Source: DAIDKA01 sp963708865 (GTDB taxonomy: Bacteria; Pseudomonadota; Gammaproteobacteria; Steroidobacterales; Steroidobacteraceae). Taken from it: DNA of 64,000 nucleotides. This document shows, piece after piece, positions 29,979 to 38,923 of the stretch. Both the position numbers and the translations under genes were made by a program. How positions within the stretch are numbered: the stretch's first letter is position 1; the number at the start of each line of letters is the position of its first letter. The stretch spans positions 124,001 through 188,000 of the forward strand of contig CAVPUC010000001.1 in assembly GCA_963708865.1 (NCBI GenBank), written 5' to 3'. Under the pieces are notes generated by a model. The model searched no databases. It saw only the letters and a list, made by a program, of their open reading frames with translations, and was not told where the DNA came from.

Positions 29979-31604
29979 CTAGTGCTCGACATGGAACCAA
30001 TCGACATCCACGTAGCCTCCGGGCGCCGCTACCGCCGCGCCCTCAGGAGCGGTCCTGACGTACGTGAAGAGACCCGGCCGACTGCCTTTCCACCAGGAAA
30101 ATCGGCTCAAGGCAGTCGCCGGGCCGAATGCCTGGAACGGCGCGCCGGCCTGCGCATAGGCGAACCGGACCGATTGATCGGGACTCACCTGCGCCTGAAG
30201 ATCGATGATCTCGCCGGACAGCATCGGGCCGCGCGTTTCGACGCCGGCCGACGCGTAGGTCAGATAGGACGATCCGGCATCGTGGACGACGCCAATCCAT
30301 GTGGGCCGGACGCCGAACAACACCAGCCCGGCACGCTGCTGGTCGCTCAGATGCCCGATGTCGAGACGCGCCGTCATGGTGACGGCAGGTCCTTGCAGTA
30401 TCTGAGTCAGCGTATTACGTGCAGTGACCAGATATTGTGCCGGTGCTGCGCGCAGCCGCAGGTAGCCCGGCCGCGCACTCAAGCTCCACCGCTGATCATC
30501 GGGGTTGTGGTTCCATTCCCACTGCAATCCCAATGTGGGGGCGTTGAATTCATCCGCATCCTGCAAGCGGTATTGCTGGGCTTCGGGCACCACGACCGGC
30601 ACGGCATGCTCACTCACGGGCTGACCTTGAACCTCATCGCCGATGGGCTCACCGATGACGGGCCAGTCATGGTGCCAGCGCACCGGTTCAAGGTAGGTGA
30701 TGCGGCCGAAGGCACCGGTACTGTTGAAATGGATGAACCAACCGTGACCGTCCGGCGTCTCCACATACGCGCCCTGATGTGGCCCTAGCACCGTGGTCCG
30801 TCCGGGTACCAACACCACGCGCCATTTGTAGGGACCGAAAATGTCGTGCGCGCGCAGTACCGCCTGGCCGCCGCTGCCGACGCCGCCAATCGGCGCGAAG
30901 ATGTAGTACCAGCCGTGACGCTTGTACAGCTTCGGCCCTTCGATGACCGGCAGGTTGACCTTATCCTCGACGATGGTCTTCCCCGCATCGAGAACCCGCA
31001 GACCATCGGCGCTCAGGCGATGCAGGATCAGCGACCCGGCGCCCACCTTCGCGTGCACCAGGTAGGCTTTGCCATCGCCGTCCCAGAACGGACAGGGATC
31101 CTCGAAGCCCGGACCCGCCAGCACGGTCACCGGCGCGGACCATGGGCCTTCCATGCGTGGCGCGGTGCTGACGAATACCCCCTCATCCGGGGTCGGCCAA
31201 TACACATAAAACTTGTGATCGTGGTAGCGCACCGAGGGTGCCCAGACCCCGCCGCCATAGCGCTGCCCCGCACCGACCGGGCCGCCCGTCGCATCGGTCA
31301 GCGTGAAAGGCGGCACCATGTCATAGCCCGGTGCAAAGTTGAGCCGCGGCAGCACGTGGCCGGCGATGCGCCAATGCACCAGATCCAGCGATTCGAGTAT
31401 TGGGATGCCCGGCGAGAAGTGAAAGCTCGAGGCGACCAGGTAGTACTGCTTGTCGACCCGCAGCACGTCCGGGTCCGAATAGTCCGCGTAGAGAATCGGA
31501 TTGCGATAGACCGTGGCACCATCGGCGTGGCTGCGAGTCGCGAGCCCCGCCGCAAGGCACGCCAGCACGGCGACGGCGAGGCGAAAATTCGCGATCCTGA
31601 TCAT
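29979..31604 (-). CDS. GH43 beta-xylosidase / alpha-arabinofuranosidase
   Basis: A 541-residue secreted glycosidase from ATG 31604 (MIRIANFRLAV, signal to about residue 25). The five-bladed propeller of GH43 is evident: NPILYADYSDPDVLRVD contains the catalytic-base Asp, GVWAPSVRYHDHKFYVYWPT the second acidic site, and LPVIEGPKLYKRHGWYYIF the catalytic Glu. A C-terminal DUF1349/XynB2-type lectin-like domain starts near residue 345 (WEWNHNPDDQRWSL). The reading frame continues upstream without a stop, but that part lies on GH28. It begins 2 bases after the GH28 stop. Confidence 0.92.
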   Translation of the reverse strand: MIRIANFRLAVAVLACLAAGLATRSHADGATVYRNPILYADYSDPDVLRVDKQYYLVASSFHFSPGIPILESLDLVHWRIAGHVLPRLNFAPGYDMVPPFTLTDATGGPVGAGQRYGGGVWAPSVRYHDHKFYVYWPTPDEGVFVSTAPRMEGPWSAPVTVLAGPGFEDPCPFWDGDGKAYLVHAKVGAGSLILHRLSADGLRVLDAGKTIVEDKVNLPVIEGPKLYKRHGWYYIFAPIGGVGSGGQAVLRAHDIFGPYKWRVVLVPGRTTVLGPHQGAYVETPDGHGWFIHFNSTGAFGRITYLEPVRWHHDWPVIGEPIGDEVQGQPVSEHAVPVVVPEAQQYRLQDADEFNAPTLGLQWEWNHNPDDQRWSLSARPGYLRLRAAPAQYLVTARNTLTQILQGPAVTMTARLDIGHLSDQQRAGLVLFGVRPTWIGVVHDAGSSYLTYASAGVETRGPMLSGEIIDLQAQVSPDQSVRFAYAQAGAPFQAFGPATALSRFSWWKGSRPGLFTYVRTAPEGAAVAAPGGYVDVDWFHVEH

Positions 31605-31606
31605 CG

Positions 31607-33109
31607 CTAGCCGGTGCAGACGTTGTGGGTATCCAGATCCGCCAGGATCATCGGTCGGGCATCCTGGCCGCGGCGGGAGAACCTGACACGTCTCAGCGTC
31701 AACCCGTCGATGTGGCGAGCCCACAGGCCATACGCCGGCACCGCACCCTGGATCATGTGCGCATCGGGATAGACGTTGCGCATTTCCGCGATGTCCGCCT
31801 GCTTCGGTACCGGCTTGTCGGTGGCACCGACCTCCAGGGCCACATCGCTGAGCACTACATCCTGGATGTGCCGCTCCGGCAATCCCATGAAATAGGAGCC
31901 CCGTGAGCCGTTGTCCGCACCGCTGATCTGCTCGTAGACAATCCGCCGCAGCGTCCCCGGTGTCGGCCTGGACTCCTCCGGGCGCACGCGCCCGCGATCG
32001 CCCAAGCGTAGGAACAACGGTGAGTCGGCACGCGTGATATCGATGTTTTTCGCATAGATGTTTTCCGCCCGGCCGCCATCGACGATCTCCCACGAAATGC
32101 CCGACTCGGCACGCCGCCGGTTGATGGCGGGCATATCGGCCGACGGGCCGCCGATCTGCAGATTCCGCAGCAGCACATTGCGGAATACGCTCTGCGAGTC
32201 CGTTCCCAGCTTGATGGGATTGGTGGTGCTGTAGATGCGGCAGTTTTCCACCAGCACATCCTCGGTCGCTCGTTCGGCCGCGCCCTTGAAGCACAAGCCA
32301 TCATCTTCGGAATTGATGCGGCAGTTGCGGACAATCACCCTGCGGCAGCCATCGATGTCGCAGCCATCGTTATTGAAGTTGGACTGGTTCTGCACCCGCA
32401 GGTTCTCGATCAGCAGGTCATCGCAGTGCAGATAATTCTGCATCCAGCAGGGTGAGTCCTTGAGGAACAGGTCCTGGATGTGGACCTGCCGGCAGTCGAT
32501 GATGCGGATCAGAAAGGGGCGCCCTGGTGTCGCACCGATGGCCTCGAGCCCGGGAAAGTTCGCCTTGGTTCCGCGTCCGTCGATCATGCCCTCCCCGCAC
32601 AGAGCGACATTGGTGCAGCCTTCGGCAAAGATCAGCGACTGGTTCATGCCCATGTTGCTGTCCATGACCGTGGGACGCTTGGCGATGCGCAGCGGAAAGT
32701 CCTTGAGGTCCACGCTTGCGAGCAGACGCGCACCTTTTTCCACTTTCAGGCGCACGTGACTGCGCAGATCCAGGGTGCCACTGACGTAGTCGCCGTGCGC
32801 CAGCACGACCGTCCCGCCGCCCTTTTGGGCCACAGCATCGATGGCCGCCTGAATCGCCAGGGTCGCAAGCGGCTGTCCGGCGGCATAACCGAAATGCTCG
32901 GGGCGGCTGATCCGATCCGGGCCGCTCCAGGCCTTTACGCTTGCGCGCAGGCCCAGCGCCATCGCTTCCAGATCCGCTCCCAGTTGCGTGGCCCAGGCGG
33001 GGAACGACGCATGGCAGGCCTCTGCGGCTTTGGCGTAGCGGCTGACACGGGATGCGCCGGCAACCGAAACCAGGGCAGCCGCAAACTCGCGGCGCGAAAG
33101 CCGTCTCAC
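31607..33109 (-). CDS. GH28 polygalacturonase-family hydrolase
   Basis: A 500-residue Tat-exported pectinase (RRLSRREFAAALVSVAG) from GTG 33109, overlapping the uxaA stop by four bases. Right-handed beta-helix with PbH1-type repeats. The GH28 active-site region reads NNDGCDIDGCRRVIVRNC and NSEDDGLCFKG, carrying the paired aspartates. It would release galacturonate-type units for the hexuronate transporter and altronate route. Exo or endo action cannot be told. Confidence 0.9.
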   Translation of the reverse strand: MRRLSRREFAAALVSVAGASRVSRYAKAAEACHASFPAWATQLGADLEAMALGLRASVKAWSGPDRISRPEHFGYAAGQPLATLAIQAAIDAVAQKGGGTVVLAHGDYVSGTLDLRSHVRLKVEKGARLLASVDLKDFPLRIAKRPTVMDSNMGMNQSLIFAEGCTNVALCGEGMIDGRGTKANFPGLEAIGATPGRPFLIRIIDCRQVHIQDLFLKDSPCWMQNYLHCDDLLIENLRVQNQSNFNNDGCDIDGCRRVIVRNCRINSEDDGLCFKGAAERATEDVLVENCRIYSTTNPIKLGTDSQSVFRNVLLRNLQIGGPSADMPAINRRRAESGISWEIVDGGRAENIYAKNIDITRADSPLFLRLGDRGRVRPEESRPTPGTLRRIVYEQISGADNGSRGSYFMGLPERHIQDVVLSDVALEVGATDKPVPKQADIAEMRNVYPDAHMIQGAVPAYGLWARHIDGLTLRRVRFSRRGQDARPMILADLDTHNVCTG

Positions 33110-34620
33110 AGCGTAACGCCGCGTTTCCACAGCGCGATCTCGCGGGCACCCGCCTCTTCGTGACGACACGGCTGGCCCGAAGCCACCGTGGTGATGAGGT
33201 CCAGCAGGTGCGCGGTGAGGACATTGCGATCGGCCCCACCCAGCAGCGATCCCGCATCGAAATCAATCCAGCGAGGCTTGCGCAGCGCCAGATCGCTGTT
33301 GGAGGAGATCTTCAGCGTGGGCGCGGGAAAGCCCAGTGGCGTGCCCCGTCCGGTGGTAAACAGCACGATGACGGCACCGGCCGCAATCATGGCGGTGGTG
33401 GAAACCGCATCGTTACCGGGCGATTCGAGTATCACCAGACCCTTCTCGGTCGCGCGGCCGCCATAGCGCACCACCTGCGTGACTTCGGCGTTGCCGCCCT
33501 TCTGCACCGCCCCCAGTGATTTCTCCTCGAGCGTCGTGATGCCGCCTTGGCGGTTACCCGGCGAGGGGTTCTCAAAAATCGGCAGCTGATGCGAGGTGAA
33601 GTAGTGTTTGAATTCACTGATCAGTTCAGCGAGCCGCGAAAAGGTCGAACGATCGCGGCAGCGGGCCATGAGCACCCGCTCGGCGCCGAATAATTCCGGG
33701 ATTTCGCTCAATATGGCGGTACCGCCGCTGCCGGTCACGGCATCACAGATGCGCCCGACCAGGGGGTTCGCGGTAAGTCCCGAGAAGGCATCCGAGCCGC
33801 CGCATTTCAGGCCGATGACCAGGTCACCAAGATCGCATGGGGAGCGCCGATCAGCGTCCATGGTGTCAACCAGCGGCGCAAGCGCCGTCAGTCCCGCCTC
33901 GATCTCATCGTCCACCGCCTGGGCATTGAAATACGCCAGGCGGTCGGCACTGCGCGCGCCCAGCTCAGCGATCAGCGCGCTGAGCTGATTGTTTTCGCAG
34001 CCGAGACCGACGACCAGCACCGCCCCGGCATTCGGGTGCTGGGCTAGCGCGGCCAGCAACTGTCGCGTGCCACTCAGATCATCGCCCAGCTGGGAGCAGC
34101 CAAAGGGATGACCAAAGGCAAAGATCCCATCGGTGCGGCCCGCAAACTTGACTTGCGCGCGCTCGGCAATGCGGCGCACCGTCTCGGCCACGCACCCGAC
34201 GGTGCACAGTATCCACACCTCATTGCGGATACCGACCTGGCCGTTGGCGCGTCGATACCCCATGAATTCGCGGCGCACCGGCACTGCGGGCGCCCGCGCT
34301 ACCGGTTCGGTGTAGGTGTACTGATCGTTCTCGGCCAGGCCCGAGCGCAGGTTATGGGTGTGGACATGGGCGCCGGCTTCGATATCCACCATGGCGTAAC
34401 CGATGCCATGGCCATACTTCATGACGAGCTCGCCGCACCGATGCGCTCTGAGCGCGATCTTGTGGCCGCGCGGCGTATCCGTGCCGACTTGAATGACACC
34501 ACATGCAAAGGACAGGCGCTCCCCTGCCCGCGCATCGCGCAGGCACACGGCGACACTGTCGGCAGCGTGCACCTGCAGCAGCGCCGCCGGTGTGGCTTCG
34601 TCGCCGGAAAACTGCCTCAC
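33106..34620 (-). CDS. uxaA: Altronate dehydratase
   Basis: A 504-residue UxaA, dehydrating D-altronate to 2-keto-3-deoxygluconate in galacturonate catabolism. The N-terminal SAF domain (VHAADSVAVCLRD) is linked to the catalytic domain with GYRRANGQVGIRNEVWIL, GLGCENNQ and IGLKCGGSDAFSG (conserved cysteines for the metal centre). It overlaps the MFS gene by four bases upstream and GH28 downstream, so it is tightly coupled. uxaB and uxaC are not in the window. Confidence 0.94.
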   Translation of the reverse strand: MRQFSGDEATPAALLQVHAADSVAVCLRDARAGERLSFACGVIQVGTDTPRGHKIALRAHRCGELVMKYGHGIGYAMVDIEAGAHVHTHNLRSGLAENDQYTYTEPVARAPAVPVRREFMGYRRANGQVGIRNEVWILCTVGCVAETVRRIAERAQVKFAGRTDGIFAFGHPFGCSQLGDDLSGTRQLLAALAQHPNAGAVLVVGLGCENNQLSALIAELGARSADRLAYFNAQAVDDEIEAGLTALAPLVDTMDADRRSPCDLGDLVIGLKCGGSDAFSGLTANPLVGRICDAVTGSGGTAILSEIPELFGAERVLMARCRDRSTFSRLAELISEFKHYFTSHQLPIFENPSPGNRQGGITTLEEKSLGAVQKGGNAEVTQVVRYGGRATEKGLVILESPGNDAVSTTAMIAAGAVIVLFTTGRGTPLGFPAPTLKISSNSDLALRKPRWIDFDAGSLLGGADRNVLTAHLLDLITTVASGQPCRHEEAGAREIALWKRGVTL

Positions 34621-35912
34621 GACGCCACCGCGCCGGCAAACTCCGGTTTCACGCGCTGCAATCTCGGACTCAGAATTTGGATCACCATAAGGGCGATGAG
34701 ATAGACCGATGCGGCGATGATAAACGGTAGGCGATAGGAACTACCGGTGGCCTGAAGATTCTGGCCTACGAACTTGGTAAACAGCATGCCGCCGATGGCG
34801 CCCGACATGCCGCCAATCCCGATCACCGAGGCCACGGCCGAGCGCGGTAATACGTCGGAAGGGAAGGTATAGAGATTGGCGGAGAAGGCCTGGTGCGCGG
34901 CGGCGGCCAAGCCGATCAACAGCACCGCCATCCACAGTTCCCGGGCACCATCGACCCGCAGAATCGGCAGCACCAGCAAGGCGCAGACCAGCATCGTGAG
35001 CTTGCGTGCCACATTCACACTCACACCACGGCGCATCAACGCCGAAGAGGAAAACCCGCCCAGCACCGATCCCACATCGGAAATCAGGTAGATCGCGATC
35101 AGCGGCGGTCCGTAGCTGCTCAGGTCCAGATGGTAGGTCTTGTTGAGGAAGTCCGGCAGCCAGAACAGGTACAGCCACCAGATCGGGTCGATCAGGAACC
35201 GGCCGCCCGCATAAGCCCAGGTTTCCTTGAGCTTCAGGAGCTGCCACCAGTTCACTGAACTGACCGGTTCGGCGGGATCTGACTCAATCAGGGCCAGCTC
35301 CGCCGCGTTAACGCGCGGATGTTCCTGCGGACGGCGGTACAGGACCAGCCAGGCAATCAGCCACAGCATACCGACTGCGCCGGTGACGAAGAACGAGGAT
35401 CGCCAGCCCCAGGTAGCCGTCAGTACCGGCACCATGGCCGGCGCGATGATGGCGCCCAGATTGGTACCGGCATTGAAAATGCCCGCGGCGAGGGCGCGCT
35501 CGCGCTGGGGGAACCAGTCCGCGATGGCCTTGAGGCTGGCGGGAAAGGCGCCCGATTCGCCCAGTCCCAAACCCACACGCGCCAGCGTGAATTGCACCGT
35601 CGTGGCGGCAAGGCCTGCGGCCATGTGCGACAGGTTCCACAGGATGAAGGCGATGGCATAGCCGGTTCGGGCACCGATGCGGTCCAGCACGCGGCCGAAC
35701 GTGACATAGCCTAGGGCATAAGCCGCCTGGAACCAGAAAACAATGTCGGCGTAGCCGTTCTCGTCGAGCGAGAACTCCTGCTGTATCGGACTCTTCAGCA
35801 GGCCAATCGTCTGGCGCTGAATGTAGTTGATCGCCATCGCGGTCAGCAGCAGGCCGCAGATCACCCAGCGGTAATGTGTGGCCTTGGCGTTTTGCGAGAC
35901 GGCCGCTGCCAT
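34617..35912 (-). CDS. MFS hexuronate transporter (ExuT-like, ACS family)
   Basis: A 431-residue major facilitator with 12 predicted helices. N-terminal helix VICGLLLTAMAINYIQRQTI, the A-motif-like GRVLDRIGARTGYAI, RVGLGLGESGAFPASLKAIA and FNAGTNLGAIIAPAMV are characteristic of the anion:cation symporter group that includes ExuT and GudP. It is first in the operon ahead of uxaA, supporting uptake of galacturonate/hexuronate. Part of its 3' end is duplicated as a decayed copy at 21312-21766. Confidence 0.9.
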   Translation of the reverse strand: MAAAVSQNAKATHYRWVICGLLLTAMAINYIQRQTIGLLKSPIQQEFSLDENGYADIVFWFQAAYALGYVTFGRVLDRIGARTGYAIAFILWNLSHMAAGLAATTVQFTLARVGLGLGESGAFPASLKAIADWFPQRERALAAGIFNAGTNLGAIIAPAMVPVLTATWGWRSSFFVTGAVGMLWLIAWLVLYRRPQEHPRVNAAELALIESDPAEPVSSVNWWQLLKLKETWAYAGGRFLIDPIWWLYLFWLPDFLNKTYHLDLSSYGPPLIAIYLISDVGSVLGGFSSSALMRRGVSVNVARKLTMLVCALLVLPILRVDGARELWMAVLLIGLAAAAHQAFSANLYTFPSDVLPRSAVASVIGIGGMSGAIGGMLFTKFVGQNLQATGSSYRLPFIIAASVYLIALMVIQILSPRLQRVKPEFAGAVAS

Positions 35913-35944
35913 GTGCCAGTTACCGGTACGCGCCGCCGGTATCC

Positions 35945-35975
35945 GGCGGCCGCCAGCGTGTCACTGGCGGCCGCC
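35945..35975. terminator. Strong hairpin between PQQ dehydrogenase and MFS gene
   Basis: A perfect 12-bp stem, GGCGGCCGCCAG (35945-35956) against 35964-35975, with a 7-base loop. It lies five bases past the PQQ dehydrogenase stop and upstream of the MFS start on the minus strand. No T-tract follows. It probably separates the two transcription units or protects the 3' end of the upstream message. Confidence 0.55.
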
Positions 35976-35979
35976 TGAC

Positions 35980-38163
35980 TTACTGGTGTAGTGCCGGCGG
36001 TGGTGGCGGTGTGGCGGCGGGAGTCCCGGTGGCCGCAGGCGGCGGCCCGCCCGGCCCGCCGCGTCCACCCGGACCGCCCGGTGCGGCCGCGGGAGCGGGC
36101 GGCGCATTCTTCGCCTCATTCGACAGGCTCACGACGTAGGAGCGGATCGCTTCGGCGTCCTGCGGCGTGATCACCTTGGCGAAGGAGACCATGCCGTTTT
36201 CCTGGAGCGCCCCGTCGAGCACGATGGCCTTGAAGGCATCGGGGCTCCACAGTGCACCGGCGTAGCGCAGATCCGGGAACAGACTGCTCACCGCCCGGCC
36301 ACCCGGGGCGTTGTTGCCATGGCAGCCCGCGCAGTGCGCCGTGTATTGGGCCTCTCCCTGCTCATGCTGGCTGGCAGTGCCGAAATCCGGCGGTGGATTG
36401 AGCGGCGGCGGTGTGAAGGCCACTTTCTCCGGCAGCTGCGTCGCGCCACCGAGCGTGAACACCACCAGGCGGGCGTAGTTCGGCGCCCAGTAGCCACCGC
36501 CGAATCCGGACTGTCCTGCGGCGACCACGGCCACGTACTGCTGGCCATCGATCGCATAGCTCGCCGGACCACCCGTGATGCCGGCCTGCGTGTCAAACGA
36601 CCAGACCTTCTCGCCGGTATCCGCCCGGTAGGCGTTGAAGTTGTGCTGCGCATTGCCCTGGAACACGAGGTTGCCGGCGGTCACCATGGTGCCCGCGCGG
36701 CCGGTGCCTTCGGTCTGGATCCAGGCGGCCTTCTGTTTGACCGGATCCCAGGCCGACAGATAGGAGCGCGGACCCTGAAGCGTCGGTGCGGTGCCTTCCG
36801 GGCGCTTTCTGATATTGATGCCAAGAAGCTGGTTGCCCATCTTCGCACCCAGCTCAGAAACGTACGGATAGCTGCCATAACTGGTCGGCAGGTATACGAG
36901 TCCCGTGTCCGGACTGAACGACATTGGATTCCACACGTGCGACTGGAAGCCGACCAGGTAGAAGCCCTTGCCGGTCTTGGCGTAGTTGGCATCGGGATTC
37001 AGGATCGGCCGCCCGTTCGCATCGAACCCGGACATCCAGTTGACCGTTGGCACGAAGTTCTTGCCGGAGATGAACTTGCCGGTCTTGGCGTCGAGCACAT
37101 AGAAGATGCCGTTCTTGGGCGCATGCATCACCACGTGCCGCTTCTCGCCATTGATGACGAGGTCTGCGGTGGTGATCTGCGCCGTGCTGTCGAAGTCGAA
37201 GCTCTCGGCCGGCGTCTCCTGGTAATGCCAGACGTACTTGCCGGTCTTGGCATTGATCGCAATGACCGAAGCGGTGAAGAGGTTGTCACCGCTGCCCGGG
37301 GAGCGATCCTCCGAGGGCCAGGGGGCACCATTGCCGGTGCCGATGTACACGTAGCCGGTAGTCGGATCATAGGTGATGCCATCCCAGGGCGTACCGCCGC
37401 CACCGGTCTTCCACCACTCCCCGCCCCAGGTCTTCGCCGCCATGGCGAGCTCGGGCTGTTCGAAGCCCTTCGAGGGGTCCCCGGGAACGGACCACCAGCG
37501 CCACAGTTCCTTGCCCGTATCGGCGCTATAGCACGCGAGGTAGCCACGCTCCTCGAACTCCGAACCCGCCTCGCCGATGAAGATGCGGCCATCGGCGATG
37601 CGCGGCGCACCGGTGATGGACAACCACTTCTTCGGATCGGTCGCCTGAATTTCCCAGACCTTGCTGCCGGTCCGGGCGTCCACGGCGATCAGGCGGCCAT
37701 CGAGCGTGCCCCAGATGACCTTGCCTTTCCAGACCGCAACGCCGCGGTTGACGATGCCGCAGCACAGCTTCACGGCAAATTCACCGGGAACGTGTGGGTC
37801 GTACTTCCACAGCCGCTTGCCGCTCTTGGCATCGAAGGCGTAGACCTTGCTCCACGGCGAGGTCACGAAGATGCGGCCGTCGGTGACCACCGGCGTGGTC
37901 TCGTAGCTGCCGCCGCGCTCGGCAAGATCTCCATACCAGGCGAGGCCCAATTTGCTGACGTTACTCACATCGATCTGCTTCAGGGGGCTGAAGCGCTGCT
38001 CGCTATAATCGCGACCATAGGAGGGCCACTCGCCGGCGTTCTGCGGCAGATCGGCTGGGTCGCCCGCCCCGCCACCGCCGCCACTTGGCGTGTCGACGCA
38101 GGCGACTAGACAGGCGGCTGCGACCAACGCGGCGGACAGGATGGAAATGATCGGATTACGCAT
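35980..38163 (-). CDS. PQQ-dependent quinohemoprotein dehydrogenase
   Basis: A 727-residue lipoprotein-like export (MRNPIISILSAALVAAACLVAC) with an eight-bladed PQQ propeller. GEWPSYGRDYSEQRFSPL starts the domain. KLCCGIVNRG holds the vicinal disulfide, and tryptophan-docking repeats are visible (DAKTGKYVWHYQETPAESFD). A C-terminal cytochrome c domain has CAGCHG. It would oxidise an alcohol or sugar in the periplasm and pass electrons to the respiratory chain. The tail is a Pro/Gly/Ala low-complexity stretch of about 45 residues. The start at 38163 is chosen because upstream sequence reads through gluconokinase on the opposite strand. Confidence 0.92.
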   Translation of the reverse strand: MRNPIISILSAALVAAACLVACVDTPSGGGGGAGDPADLPQNAGEWPSYGRDYSEQRFSPLKQIDVSNVSKLGLAWYGDLAERGGSYETTPVVTDGRIFVTSPWSKVYAFDAKSGKRLWKYDPHVPGEFAVKLCCGIVNRGVAVWKGKVIWGTLDGRLIAVDARTGSKVWEIQATDPKKWLSITGAPRIADGRIFIGEAGSEFEERGYLACYSADTGKELWRWWSVPGDPSKGFEQPELAMAAKTWGGEWWKTGGGGTPWDGITYDPTTGYVYIGTGNGAPWPSEDRSPGSGDNLFTASVIAINAKTGKYVWHYQETPAESFDFDSTAQITTADLVINGEKRHVVMHAPKNGIFYVLDAKTGKFISGKNFVPTVNWMSGFDANGRPILNPDANYAKTGKGFYLVGFQSHVWNPMSFSPDTGLVYLPTSYGSYPYVSELGAKMGNQLLGINIRKRPEGTAPTLQGPRSYLSAWDPVKQKAAWIQTEGTGRAGTMVTAGNLVFQGNAQHNFNAYRADTGEKVWSFDTQAGITGGPASYAIDGQQYVAVVAAGQSGFGGGYWAPNYARLVVFTLGGATQLPEKVAFTPPPLNPPPDFGTASQHEQGEAQYTAHCAGCHGNNAPGGRAVSSLFPDLRYAGALWSPDAFKAIVLDGALQENGMVSFAKVITPQDAEAIRSYVVSLSNEAKNAPPAPAAAPGGPGGRGGPGGPPPAATGTPAATPPPPPALHQ

Positions 38164-38370
38164 AGTCAGGACCCCCAGCGCGCTCGGCGCGTCTTCGTCG
38201 GCGCATTGTACAGGGGGCGCCGTGAGGGGCGCAGGAATAGCTCTGTTGAGCACCCGTAGCCTAGTCAACGACTCCGGACGGCCCCGGGGTGCAACCGCTT
38301 GCCCCCCGGACGCCCCGGTGCCCGTTGCCAGCGGCCAAGCCAGACGCCCTGACCGGGCGCGGGCGTCAAA

Positions 38371-38886
38371 GTGAACAGCCGGGGCGGCTCTATTGTTGTC
38401 ATGGGCGTGACGGGCAGCGGCAAATCGACGCTCGGTCAGGCGCTGGCGCAGGCCCTCGACTGGCCGTTCATCGAAGGCGACACGCTGCATCCCGCGTCCA
38501 ACATTGCCAAGATGGCGGCCGGCAAGGCGCTGGATGATGTGGATCGAACCCCGTTTCTGGAGAATGTCGCGCACGCCCTCGCGAGCGCGCCACGGCCACT
38601 GGTGATCTCCTGCTCGGCCCTCAAGCGCTCCTACCGTGATCTGCTGCGGGCTGCGGATCCGCAGCTGCTCTTCGTGCATCCGGTCCTGTCCCGCGAGCAA
38701 CTTCAGGTGCGCCTGCGAGGGCGCCGCAACCACTTCATGCCGGCGGCGCTGCTTACGAGCCAACTCGCGGATCTTGAGCCGCCTCAACCGGATGAGCGGT
38801 TCATCGAGATTGACGGCAACGAACCTCTCGACCGCCAAGTGGCCCGCACGCTTGCCAGAGTGAAAACCCAGCGCCAGACGGTATGA
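38371..38886 (+). CDS. gntK: Gluconokinase
   Basis: A 171-residue GntK from GTG 38371. It phosphorylates D-gluconate to 6-phosphogluconate. The P-loop is VVMGVTGSGKSTLGQAL. EGDTLHPASNIAKMAAGKAL is the gluconate-site signature, with ISCSALKRSYRDLLR and HFMPAALLTSQLADLE following. Divergent from the PQQ dehydrogenase, so a periplasmic sugar oxidation feeding gluconate is conceivable but not shown. Confidence 0.94.
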   Translation: MNSRGGSIVVMGVTGSGKSTLGQALAQALDWPFIEGDTLHPASNIAKMAAGKALDDVDRTPFLENVAHALASAPRPLVISCSALKRSYRDLLRAADPQLLFVHPVLSREQLQVRLRGRRNHFMPAALLTSQLADLEPPQPDERFIEIDGNEPLDRQVARTLARVKTQRQTV

Positions 38887-38923
38887 TGCCGCGGCGGGTT
38901 CACTACATCGAAAAGGGCACCCC

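Noticed and set aside
31605..32294. N-terminal extension of the GH43 frame to 771 residues
   Set aside because: It lies wholly on the GH28 gene in another frame; the signal peptide at 31604 marks the true start.
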